From assembly GCA_963844205.1 (NCBI GenBank), contig CAWJNK010000014.1, positions 434,001 to 498,000 on the forward strand: a stretch of DNA of 64,000 bases. The letters are read 5' to 3'. Under the pieces are notes generated by a model. It was not told the DNA's origin. It ran no database searches and saw only the letters and a program-made list of their open reading frames with translations. How positions within the stretch are numbered: position 1 is the stretch's first letter; every line of letters starts with the position of its first letter. This document shows, in pieces, positions 45,109 through 52,899 of this stretch. This stretch comes from DASSUW01 sp963844205 (GTDB lineage: Bacteria > Actinomycetota > Thermoleophilia > Solirubrobacterales > Solirubrobacteraceae). A program made the translations under genes and the position numbers.

Positions 45109-45601
45109 ATGACTGCTGCGATCTTCGGCCTCCTCGGCGTCATCGTCGGCGGCCTGCTCAACGGCGTCGTCACGGCGAAGCTCGAGCAGCGCCGCGAGGG
45201 CGCCGCGCTTCGTGCCTCCGCTCGGCTCGTGATGCTGGAGCTCGCCGGCAACGCCGCCCGCGTCGCGTACGCCCGCCGCCACGGCGACGACGGCCGCGCG
45301 ATCCTTGTCCGAGATCGAAGCGCCCGTCTGGCGCGAGCATCAGGCGCTTCTTGCGCAGGCGCTCGACGACGCCGACTGGTTCTTCGTCGCCGCGGCCTAC
45401 ATGTCCGCCGGCGCGGTGCGGCGCTTCGCCGATCCCGACTACGGGACGCTCGGAGACGACGAGACGACGATGCTCGCGGCGACAGCCGACGCGATCCAGG
45501 GCGCAGTCGATCGCGTCGCCTTCAAGGCCCTGCCGAGCCAAGAGAATGCGCTCGACTGGAAGGCCACTTTGGAGCGGCTCGACCTCGGACCCCGCGGCTG
45601 A
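45109..45601 (+). pseudogene. Membrane-anchored helical protein, one frame break
   Basis: ATG 45109 begins a membrane helix (AAIFGLLGVIVGGLLNGVVT), then KLEQRREGAALRASARLVML. After an extra base near 45303 it continues SEIEAPVWREHQALLAQALD and WFFVAAAYMSAGAVRRFADP to a stop at 45601. About 163 residues. It shares two blocks with the protein at 42444-42927 (E/Q-R-x-x-x-LRA-x-ARL; W-x-EH-x-LL-x-x-x-LxDD). Confidence 0.55.
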
Positions 45602-45842
45602 CGCTGGCCCAACGGGCACGCGCCTCGAGCGGGACGCACCGTCCGCGCCGCGTGGCAGGATGGTGCAGCCGCTTCGCGCGCTCCGCGCAAGTTGTGCCGG
45701 CCCGTCTCGACCCCTCGAGGGTTGCGCCGGGCCGGGGTCGTCTCGGGCCGCGTTGCGTTCCGTCCGGGACCTCGGGCATGGTTGGCGGCGTCCTCACGGC
45801 ACGGTGGCACCTGTCCGAGGACCGACCCATAGGAGCGCGCTC
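45602..45842. other. Gene-free gap before the 45843 operon
   Basis: 240 bp with no supported gene. Around 45698-45735 GC-rich inverted segments (CCGGCCCG...CGGGCCGG) could form a hairpin, possibly ending the upstream gene; a promoter for the following three-gene group presumably lies in 45740-45840 but no clear boxes are seen. Confidence 0.3.
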
Positions 45843-46397
45843 ATGAGCGCCACCACCGCAACGCCCGTCCCGATCCCGGAGCGGCCTGCGTTCCCCGAGC
45901 ACCTGCGACCCGCAGCGGCGCTCGCCCCCGAGGACCTCGAGCGCGCTGCCCGTGCGCACTACACCGCGCACGGCGCCCGCGCCGTCACCGTCGCTCGCGG
46001 CAGCGACGGCAACCACCGGCTCGCCCTGCTCGACGACCGCGGCGGCCGCCACGTGCTGCGCATCAGCCTGGCCGGCGAGGTCCTCGGCCACAACTACATC
46101 GCCGGCCGCAACGATCGCGCCGCGAAGCTCGGCGAGCTGCCCGCGATCCACGCGGCGTGCCGTCGCTCGCGCCGCCGGAAGGCAGTCCTCGCGGGCCTGC
46201 GGCGAGCGTTCGTGCCCGCCGCGCGCTTCACGGGCACCGTGAGCCGCCTCGCAGCGCGCGTCTCGCCCTCGAACCGGCCGCGCGGTGTCCGCGCCCGACC
46301 CGCCCGCCGCCAGGCGCAGACGGCCTCCAGCGTCGCCGACAGCGGCCCAGCAGCAGCGCCGCCCGCGGCGAGCCTCGCCGGAGGGAGTGCGCAATGA
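45843..46397 (+). CDS. Unknown basic protein, 184 residues
   Basis: Intact frame. N-terminal part is mixed (PEDLERAARAHYTAHGARAV, HVLRISLAGEVLGHNYIAGR), the middle strongly basic (CRRSRRRKAVLAGLRRAF) and the tail Ala/Pro-rich. The basic middle suggests nucleic-acid contact. Overlaps the next gene (ATGA). Function unknown. Confidence 0.55.
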   Translation: MSATTATPVPIPERPAFPEHLRPAAALAPEDLERAARAHYTAHGARAVTVARGSDGNHRLALLDDRGGRHVLRISLAGEVLGHNYIAGRNDRAAKLGELPAIHAACRRSRRRKAVLAGLRRAFVPAARFTGTVSRLAARVSPSNRPRGVRARPARRQAQTASSVADSGPAAAPPAASLAGGSAQ

Positions 46398-46721
46398 CCA
46401 CCGCTCACCGCGTCGACACTGTCGGGCTCGTCGGCGTGGCGCTCGCCCGCCGGCTCACCGCCCCTGACGTCCACACGCTCGCCGTGCTCGCCGCCGAGCG
46501 CACCCGCTGCGGAACCGGGCCCGTCCTGACCAACGAGCGACTCGCCGAGCTCATGCGCACGTCCGAGTCCACGGCCTCGCGCAGGGTCGCGCGCCTGCGC
46601 CGGCGGGCTCGTGCTCGTCGAGCGACGCCAGGGCCGGCGGCTCCCGTCCCGCTACGACCTCGGGCCGCTCGACGCAGTGCTCACCAGCGCGGCACGCGTC
46701 GCTCGGGAGACGCTCGCGTGA
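46394..46721 (+). pseudogene. Winged-helix DNA-binding protein, one frame break
   Basis: ATG 46394: VHTLAVLAAERTRCGTGPVL, TNERLAELMRTSESTASRRV; after a break near 46600, GLVLVERRQGRRLPSRYDLG to TGA 46721. About 109 residues with a MarR/GntR-like helix-turn-helix and wing. Overlaps the preceding gene and is followed by a GTGA that could start another short reading. Confidence 0.55.
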
Positions 46722-46814
46722 GCACGTCAGCTCAGGACCTTCCTCGCACGATGGCCACGCCGCCCCGGGCCCAGCCCGGGGCGGCGGCCGCGAAGCCGCC
46801 GTGGAGCGAGTGCC

Positions 46815-47231
46815 GTGATCGGCGGCGACCAGCCGTACGCGCAGACGGTCTACCTCGACACGTTCGCGGGTGCGGAGTGGACGTCGCGCGAAGCTGCCCA
46901 CGGCCGCCCTCTGCGGCTGCCGCCTGGCGAGCTGGCCGCCGAGGCACTCAGCGGCCTGTCGGATGCGGCGGTTCGACCGACCGTCGCGCACGAGGTCGCG
47001 GACGCGGTGCGCTGTGGGCGCGAGCTCGGACATGCGCGCCTCGCCGGCGACCTCCTCGTGGAGATCGCGCTCCGCGAGGCGCTCGAACGCGGCCACCGGC
47101 TCACGGGATCCTCGAGCGCCGCGGCAGCGGCACCTATGGAGCTGCTCGGCGAGCGGCTCATGCTCGCTGGCCTGCGAACCGCCCGCCAGGTCGCCGAGCG
47201 CGAGGACGGCGACAAGGAGAGCGACTGCTGA
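46815..47231 (+). CDS. Unknown acidic protein, 138 residues
   Basis: GTG 46815, intact frame: GGDQPYAQTVYLDTFAGAEW, LPPGELAAEALSGLSDAAVR, MELLGERLMLAGLRTARQVA. Helical and acidic. The start may lie further left in another frame if a break is missed. Overlaps the next ATG (TGATG). No family recognised. Confidence 0.5.
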   Translation: MIGGDQPYAQTVYLDTFAGAEWTSREAAHGRPLRLPPGELAAEALSGLSDAAVRPTVAHEVADAVRCGRELGHARLAGDLLVEIALREALERGHRLTGSSSAAAAAPMELLGERLMLAGLRTARQVAEREDGDKESDC

Positions 47232-47557
47232 TGCCCGAGTACGAGCGCACCGCCCTGATCTGCGTACGAGTTCCTCGGCCGGCAGTCCGTGTCCCGGCAT
47301 CTCCTCGACTCCGTGCCGGGCCTAAGCCGAGAACCTGCGCGCGCTGCTGGACAGGGCGCGCCAACCTCGCGCGCCATCCCTGGCCGTCCCTGGCTCACCG
47401 GCTCGCCGCGGCCAACGGGCGCACCCGATACCGCACTCGCCCGAATGCTTCGCAACGCGGCCAGCGAGGCGGAGCGCCGGGAGCGCGAGCGTCAGCGCGC
47501 GCGGCCGAGGTGCACGGGCACCTCGCGGTGCTGTCGGACCGCCGGCGCACGTCATGA
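47231..47557 (+). pseudogene. Small unknown helical protein, several frame breaks
   Basis: ATG 47231 MPEYERTALIC; then in changing frames TYEFLGRQSVSRHLLDSVPG, ANLARHPWPSLAHRLAAANG, ARMLRNAASEAERRERERQR and EVHGHLAVLSDRRRTS. Each piece is protein-like but no single frame holds them; at least three single-base breaks are needed. About 108 residues if repaired. Confidence 0.35.
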
Positions 47558-47820
47558 CGCCTTCCTTCGGCCACGCGGAACAGCGACGAGTCGAACCCGC
47601 GCGGAGAGACTGCCCGATTTGCAGCGACTTTGCGCCGCGTGACCCCTCGGCGGGAGATCGAGACACAGTCGCGAGATGCAGAGAAAAGCGGCTACGGTCG
47701 CGGCCTGCCGAGCCACGACGGAGGCCACGCTGTCCGAGCGTGAACGGAAGATCCCGAAACGATCAAGCGCCGCACTGTGGGCGGCAACCCGGGCGGCGCT
47801 TCGCTGAAAGGACTCAGCAG
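47558..47820 (+). promoter_or_regulatory. Leader region of the serine recombinase
   Basis: 263 bp without a supported gene. It is less GC-rich than its surroundings, suiting a promoter for the recombinase. AAAGGA at 47808-47813 lies 7 bp before a GTG (47821), a good ribosome-binding site. Confidence 0.4.
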
Positions 47821-49555
47821 TGACGAGACTAGCCCATCGCGACGACGGACCCGCCCCCTCCGGTCCTGCGTCTACATCAGGGTCTCGACCCGCAAGCAGC
47901 ACGAGGAGGGCCTGAGCTTCCCCGAGCAGGAGCGACGCGGGCGCGCGATACTCACGGCGAAGGGCTGGACGCTCGCCGACGTGTACGGCGACGTGATGAA
48001 GGGTCGGCGCGACGACCGGCCCGAGCTGCTGCGGATGCTCGCCGACGCCGAGCGCGGCGCGCTTGACGTCGTCGTGATCCGGCGCTCGATCGCTTCGGCC
48101 GTAGCTTCCGGCACAGCGCCGAGCTCAGGGCCGCCTCCAGGACGTTGGCGTGCGCCTCGTCGCGATGGACATGGACGTGGACTTCTCGACCCACGCCGGA
48201 CTCATCATCTGGGCGAACCTGTCGGCGATCGCCGAGATGGAGAGCGAGCGCATCGGCGAGCGCGTCGCCGACGTCGCCGAAGCGCACGCCGGCTCGGGAA
48301 GGTGTACGGCGGGCGGCGGCCGCTCTACGGCTACCGCCGGGTGCAGGGGCAGCGCGGGATCTTCCCGCACCCTGAGCACCGGCTGACGGTCGTGTGGATC
48401 TTCGAGGAGGCGGCGGCCGGGACCTCGCCGGCCGAGATCGCGTACCGCCTCAACGATCGCGGCGTGCCGACGACGGACGCGCGCAAGTGGGACCGCTCGG
48501 GCATCGCTCGGCTGCTGCGGCACCCCGGCTACTACGGCGCGGTCATGCACAAGGGCGAGGTCGTGTGCGAGAGCGGCGATCACGAGCCGCTCGTGTCCCG
48601 CGAGCTGTGGGACCGGGCGCAGCAGGCCGCCGTGGCGCGCAAGAGGCTGCCCGCGAGCGGCGGCGGTCGGCGACCGAACGGACGGCACCTGCTGCGCGGC
48701 CTGCTGCGCTGCGGCATCTGCGGCCGCAACCTCACCACGCGCACCTACAAGGGCACCGGGCGCGGCGCGTACTACTGCCCCGCCGAGCGGCAGGAGCGCC
48801 AGCGATGCCCCGGCCACGGGCCGTACCCGCAGCACGTCGTGGACGGCGCGGTGCTCGACTACTTCGCTCGCGTCGGCCTCGACATGGAGGCCACCCGTGA
48901 GGCGTTCGCGGAGCACGCCGAGCGTCGAATCGCGGAGGCGCGCGCCATCGTGTCGGGCGCTGAGCGCGAGCACGCCCGCGCCGCAGCCGCGCTCTCACGG
49001 GTCCGCCGCGACTACCAGCAGGGCGCGATCAGCGCCGGCGACTGGCAGCGACCACCGCGCCGAGCTCAACCGGAGCTGCGCGCCTCCGAGGCCGCGCTCG
49101 AGCAGGCGCGCGCCGCCGAGGTCGCCGCCGTCGAGGGCGCCGATCTGCGCGACGCCGAGACCGACGTGCTGCGCCACCTCTCCGAGCTGCGCCGCAGCAT
49201 CGTCGAACAGGTCCGGGATGCAGAGGACGCCGCGCGCGTTCGCGGCGCCCTCGTGCGGCTGTTCGACGGCTTCACCCTCCACGACGAAGACGCGATGGCG
49301 CGCGCCGCCCTCCGCCCATCCCGGACGGCTTCGGCTGGCATCACGACCTGTTCGTCTCCGCGCCAGACGGCGCTCGGCTCTACCTCGAGCCGCACGTCCG
49401 GCCGGTGGTCGTCGAAGGCTTCGACCCGCCGCCCGCTGGCCTCGCCGATCTCGCGCCCGCCGAGGCGTTCCCGGTGCTCAGGAGGCAGGCGCTCCTACCT
49501 CCCGAGCGTCGCACGCCGATTCGGGGTGAACGGGTTGAAGTTGCTCTCGGCGTAG
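47821..49555 (+). pseudogene. Large serine recombinase (site-specific integrase), several frame breaks
   Basis: Resolvase domain: CVYIRVSTRKQHEEGLSFPE with the nucleophile Ser, LDRFGRSFRHSAELRAA, VGVRLVAMDMDVDFSTHAGL, AEMESERIGERVADVAEAHA. Recombinase domain: KVYGGRRPLYGYRRVQGQRG, IARLLRHPGYYGAVMHKGEV; zinc ribbon LRGLLRCGICGRNLTTRTYK and YYCPAERQERQRCPG; then a coiled coil (AERRIAEARAIVSGAEREHA). Breaks lie near 47850, 48085, 48135, 48295 and 49310; about 560 residues. The reading runs through the right att core, so its last residues depend on whether the element is integrated. Confidence 0.8.
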
Positions 49556-50541
49556 AGCTGCGCGGCGAGCAGGGCCGCCGAGACGTTCCACCGCTGCGCG
49601 GCGCGGGCCAATGGCGCGGCGAAGCGCTCCGGCACGAAGGCGGGCACGGCGCCCTTCGTCTGCGAGCCGTCGCCGCCGTTGTCCCGCGGCGAGGAACGCG
49701 GGTTCAGCGTGTAGCCCCAGTGCCAGGGCTCCCATGGGTAGCGCTGCACGAAGTGGAAGCGCTCGCCGTTCGCTTCCAGCCATCGGTACGCGGCCGGCGG
49801 CCCGAGGTCGAGCTCCGTGGCATAGCGGTGCAGCGAGGTGCCGGGCGGGGCGACCCATTTGGGGTCCGGATGGCGGCGGAACAGCTCCGCCTGCTCCGCG
49901 TCCGACCGGTAGCCGCTGGCGATCACGAGCGACACTCCCGCGGCGCGCGCGGCGCGCTCCATGCGGTCGAACGCGAGCGCGACGTCGGGCCGCATCGGCT
50001 TGCCCTGGCGGAAGGCCAGCGGCCCGTCGTAGCCGCCTCCCTCGCCGAAGGCGTCGAGGAGGCCGGGCGCGAGCTCGGCCTCGGCGACCACGTCGATGGG
50101 GACGCTCCGGCGGACCTCGTTGCGCCGGACCTCGACGACCTCCCGAACGCCGACGCGGATGCGGACCGGGGCAAACGAGTCGCCGTCCGGGAAGCGGATC
50201 GTCGCCTCGCCGGCGCCGTTCGCGTGCGCGACGCGCTCGGCGGCTGCGCGCGCCAGCTCCAGGTAGGCGTCGCGCGTGAGGTGGCGCGGGTTCGGACGGC
50301 CGTCGAGGACCGCCGGCTCGAACAGCCGCGGGTTCGCCTCGTACATGGCCCGCGCACCCGCGAGCGCCGCGAGGTCCGCCGCACGCTGCGCGCCGGCCTC
50401 GCGAGCAACGCCACGAGCGACCGCCCCGAGCACGAGGACGCCGACGAGCACCGCAGCCAAGCCCGCGACGAGCAGCACCGACGCCTGGCCCAGGGCCGCA
50501 ACCTTGAACCGCCTTCCCCGAGCTATGAAGCGCGCACGCAC
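49495..50541 (-). CDS. TadG-like leader plus VanY-type D,D-carboxypeptidase, truncated before its transglycosylase domain
   Basis: 348 residues. N-terminus resembles TadE/TadG or Rv3654c-like proteins (GQASVLLVAGLAAVLVGVLV, then AGAQRAADLAALAGARA). Residues about 210-305 form an M15B peptidase with GYRSDAEQAELFRRHP, SLHRYATELDLG (His, Asp) and WEPWHWGY (His). After that an SLT domain begins (WNVSAALLAAQLYAESNFNP) and is cut at the att core; a stop 11 codons later comes from the element. The native protein of some 440 residues would both trim peptide stems and cleave glycan strands, probably to let the pilus pass the wall. Confidence 0.82.
   Translation of the reverse strand: MRARFIARGRRFKVAALGQASVLLVAGLAAVLVGVLVLGAVARGVAREAGAQRAADLAALAGARAMYEANPRLFEPAVLDGRPNPRHLTRDAYLELARAAAERVAHANGAGEATIRFPDGDSFAPVRIRVGVREVVEVRRNEVRRSVPIDVVAEAELAPGLLDAFGEGGGYDGPLAFRQGKPMRPDVALAFDRMERAARAAGVSLVIASGYRSDAEQAELFRRHPDPKWVAPPGTSLHRYATELDLGPPAAYRWLEANGERFHFVQRYPWEPWHWGYTLNPRSSPRDNGGDGSQTKGAVPAFVPERFAAPLARAAQRWNVSAALLAAQLYAESNFNPFTPNRRATLGR
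49528..49543. repeat. Right attachment site (att) core
   Basis: Second copy of GAACGGGTTGAAGTTG. To its right the host gene continues (complement codes for AAQLYAES before the core). To its left is the end of the serine recombinase reading. Confidence 0.85.
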
Positions 50542-50756
50542 ACTCGTCAGCGTCGCCGCGCAGGGTGAACGGAACTAGGGTGTAGGCGTGAAAATTCATG
50601 CGCGAATGTGTCAAGAATTCGCGCGGAGGGGGAGGAACGTGCAATTTCCATCCCGCGCAACCCCACGAATTTCACCGTTGTCCCCTCTACGAGGAGAAAC
50701 GTGAAATCGTCGAGGAGTCTCCCCCTATGCATTTCACGAAACTCCCCGCCCCCTTA

Positions 50757-50863
50757 CGTGCGCAGTTCGATCCGTGTCCGCCGCAGCCCGGGGCGTATAA
50801 CGGAGCGCCCTACCTGCGCAGCTCCACAGGTGTCCGGAGCATCCCGGGGCGGATGACGGAGTG
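50757..50863 (-). repeat. Duplicated 3' end of the pyridoxamine-oxidase-like gene
   Basis: About 50 bp at 50757-50807 repeats 50813-50863 with roughly 75 % identity; the copies code for SVIRPGLRRTRIELR and SVIRPGMLRTPVELR on the complement strand. The true stop is in the right copy, so the left one is a non-coding relic. The rest of the 50542-50809 gap holds several short GAAATT/AATTTC motifs but no gene. Confidence 0.65.
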
Positions 50864-51274
50864 GTCGGTGGCGGTCGCGCCGTACAGGCGGAATTCCGCC
50901 GGCGCCCGCACGTCCGCGAGCGTCCACGCCTCGCCGCCGTGCCCCTGACTCCGTCGCGAGAAGGTCTCGATCGCGCGCTCGGCGTCCGGTCCGGTCAGCT
51001 CCTGCGCGACAGCGGAGACGTAGACGCCCTGGCCGGTGTTGATCGGCACGCGCGAGTCGAAGATGGCAATCCCGAGCTCGGGCCGGACCGCGAGGTTGCG
51101 GGAGTGCGCCGATGCCGGTCGCGAGACCCAGATGAACTCGCGGTAATCCTCGACCGCGAAGTAGACCGGGGACGCCCACGGGCGGCCGGACTCGTCGGCG
51201 GTCGCGAGCGTCATGTAGAGATTCGCGTCGATGATGGCCCTCGCGAGGGCCTCGAGTTCCGGGTCGACTGCCAC
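50810..51274 (-). CDS. Pyridoxamine 5'-phosphate oxidase-family flavin-binding protein
   Basis: 154 residues with the split-barrel fold: LYMTLATADESGRPWASPVY, EDYREFIWVSRPASAHSRNL, GIAIFDSRVPINTGQGVYVS. Members bind FMN or F420 and reduce small substrates; this one is of the general-stress type and its substrate is unknown. Downstream lies a duplicate of its own 3' end, and an inverted repeat sits upstream. Confidence 0.85.
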   Translation of the reverse strand: MAVDPELEALARAIIDANLYMTLATADESGRPWASPVYFAVEDYREFIWVSRPASAHSRNLAVRPELGIAIFDSRVPINTGQGVYVSAVAQELTGPDAERAIETFSRRSQGHGGEAWTLADVRAPAEFRLYGATATDHSVIRPGMLRTPVELRR

Positions 51275-51286
51275 CGCGCCTCCTTT

Positions 51287-51358
51287 AGTGGCCCCGGCCG
51301 CAAGTACGACGCATTCCGACGGGCCGGGTTATGCGCCGAACCAACGGCCGGGACCACT
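51287..51358. repeat. Long inverted repeat next to the IS110 left end
   Basis: AGTGGCCCCGGCCG (51287-51300) and CGGCCGGGACCACT (51345-51358) pair over 13 of 14 bases around a 44-bp spacer, directly upstream of the pyridoxamine-oxidase-like gene and touching the IS boundary. It may be a target-site hairpin, an operator or a relic of another element. Confidence 0.5.
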
Positions 51359-51360
51359 GA

Positions 51361-51660
51361 TATGGAGGGCGAGATGTCAAGGCGGTAGTTCGTGTGGATG
51401 TCGTGTCGGCGCGGTCGGGGCGCTGGCGGGGCGGCACGGGCGGAAGGTCCAGTGTGGTCGACTGCGGGGTCAGACTGATATGCGAGGGCTTGACCTCAAG
51501 ACCCGGGTATTCGTCGCGGCTCGCCGTCTTAGATCGGGCGCCGTCGGCGGGGGCCGGCTGCCCAAAGTGGTCTCGCGAGCCTCGCGCGACTGTCGTGTGG
51601 CCTTCCTGAGTGCTCGTGCGCGCCCCGGCAGTGTCCCGGGCGCGGTCGTCGGGGGTGTGG
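51361..51660 (-). ncRNA. Possible bridge-RNA region of the IS110 element
   Basis: IS110-family elements carry a non-coding RNA beside the transposase that pairs with donor and target DNA. The 300 bp after the transposase stop are non-coding and contain an internal near-copy of the left terminus (ACTGATATGCGAGGGC near 51474 against ACTGATATGGAGGGC near 51356), which is what a donor-guide loop would look like. Structure and expression are untested. Confidence 0.3.
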
Positions 51661-52755
51661 TCAGTCAAGCGTGGCGGCCTCCCAGCAGAACGCGGCCAGC
51701 TCACGCGCGCAGGCGACCGCGACGACGCCGGCCGGCTTGCGGCGCTGGCCGTGTAGGTGCGACCAACGCTGATGTAGGCGCCGCTGCGCGCGCCAGGCGA
51801 TCTCGATCACGCGCGGGTCTTGTCCTGCCTGGCGGCGGGCGAGGACCTCGCCGATCCGCGGCGGGTGGCGGTAGTGGTGGGCGGCCTCGATCAGCAGCCG
51901 CCGGGCGTGGGTCGGGCCGGCCTTGGTGATCTGGCCCTGGCGGCGCTTGCTGTCCGAGGTGCGCTCCGAGGGCACGATCCCCAAGAATCCCGACAGCAGC
52001 GTCGGCCGCGGGAAGCGCTCGAAGCGGCCGACGTCGGCGCACAGCCCCGCGGCCGACAGCGTGTCCACGCCCCTGAAACAGCGCAGTCTGGCGATCACCG
52101 GCGCGTGGCTGCTGTCGGGGATCGCCTGCTCGAGCGCGGCGAGCAACCCGCTGCGGCGCCCGATCAGCAGCTCGACCGCGGCCAGGTAGTCGACGAACGT
52201 CGCCTGCGAACACGGGTCCTCGAAGCTCAGCGAGCGCAGCCACTTCATGTGCGCCCCCGTCCACGCCCGGTCGGGACCGGGATAGCGCTCGCCGCCGCGG
52301 AGCAGGAACTTGCCCAGCCGATGACGCGCGCGCATCAGGTCGCCGCGGACGTCCTCGATCGCACGCACCAGGTCACGGAAGCGCTCGTCGGCGACCGACG
52401 GCACGAACGCGAAACACAGCTCGCCGGCAGCCAGCAACCGCGCCAGCCGGATCGCGTCACGACGATCGGTCTTGACCCGATCCCCGACGCCCTTGGGAAT
52501 CGACCCCGGTGCGACGACACGAACCTCGATCCCACGCTCGCGCGCCGCCCTGGCCAGCCCGAACCCGGTCGGGCCGGCCTCGTAGACCGCGCGCACCGCG
52601 CCCGGCCCGAACCCCTCCAGGAACGCCACCACCTCGATCGGCGGCATCCGCAGCTTGCTCACGCGCAACTCCCCAGTGTCGGGAACGAGCACCGCCGCGT
52701 GCGTCTGACGCGCGTGCACATCCAGACCGACAAGGGCCATACCCTTCATCGCCAT
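51661..52755 (-). CDS. IS110-family transposase
   Basis: 364 residues, intact. N-terminal RuvC-like DEDD domain (GLDVHARQTHAAVL, TDRRDAIRLARLLAAGELCF) and C-terminal Transposase_20 domain (LRCFRGVDTLSAAGLCADVG, LSGFLGIVPSERTSDSKRRQ, with the serine region GQITKAGPTHARRLLIEAAH). Full length and unbroken, so probably a recently active copy. Confidence 0.93.
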   Translation of the reverse strand: MAMKGMALVGLDVHARQTHAAVLVPDTGELRVSKLRMPPIEVVAFLEGFGPGAVRAVYEAGPTGFGLARAARERGIEVRVVAPGSIPKGVGDRVKTDRRDAIRLARLLAAGELCFAFVPSVADERFRDLVRAIEDVRGDLMRARHRLGKFLLRGGERYPGPDRAWTGAHMKWLRSLSFEDPCSQATFVDYLAAVELLIGRRSGLLAALEQAIPDSSHAPVIARLRCFRGVDTLSAAGLCADVGRFERFPRPTLLSGFLGIVPSERTSDSKRRQGQITKAGPTHARRLLIEAAHHYRHPPRIGEVLARRQAGQDPRVIEIAWRAQRRLHQRWSHLHGQRRKPAGVVAVACARELAAFCWEAATLD

Positions 52756-52899
52756 GGCCGGCTCCTATGCGGTTGTGGGCGCCACGCGAGCTGCAACTCG
52801 CGCGGCTTGAACACAACCCCACGAACGCGTGGGGACCGGCCATACTTACCAACCGCGCCGGACGTCACCCTCCATAGGGTCTTAGTCGTGTGGTGCCTA

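Larger units (their letters stand above)
34603..49543 (+). mobile_element. 14.9-kb integrated element with a serine recombinase, inserted in a transglycosylase gene
   Basis: Bounded by a 16-bp direct repeat and carrying a large serine recombinase adjacent to the right repeat, the usual layout of serine-integrase elements. No phage structural, replication or conjugation genes are recognisable, so it resembles a small integrative or genomic-island element. Cargo: DNA-binding proteins, small unknown proteins, three membrane-anchored proteins, DUF3644-like and AlbA_2-like proteins, a secreted nuclease and a second (tyrosine) recombinase. Base composition is still GC-rich. Frame breaks are far denser than outside. 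Confidence 0.85.
51361..52876 (-). mobile_element. IS110-family insertion sequence, about 1.5 kb
   Basis: Contains one IS110 transposase. Candidate ends are an imperfect inverted repeat, TATGGAGGGCGAGATGTC at 51361 and the complement of TATGGAGGGTGACGTC at 52876. About 300 bp of non-coding DNA lie downstream of the transposase and 120 bp upstream (with a CCCCACG-AACG-CGTGGGG hairpin near 52820). No target duplication is evident, normal for this family. It sits between Tad-locus genes. Confidence 0.7.

Noticed and set aside
45078..45842. Rightward frame joining the anchored-protein region to the gene at 45843
   Set aside because: The part before 45843 is a shadow of the anchored protein and the gene-free gap; the ATG at 45843 begins the credible protein.
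34603..49543. Reading the element as a prophage
   Set aside because: No capsid, tail, terminase, lysis or replication genes are visible; recombinases and small cargo alone do not make a phage.
49405..50568. Rightward open frame crossing the right att site into the wall-hydrolase gene
   Set aside because: Beyond the att core it is antisense to the VanY-type gene; only its first part can belong to the recombinase.
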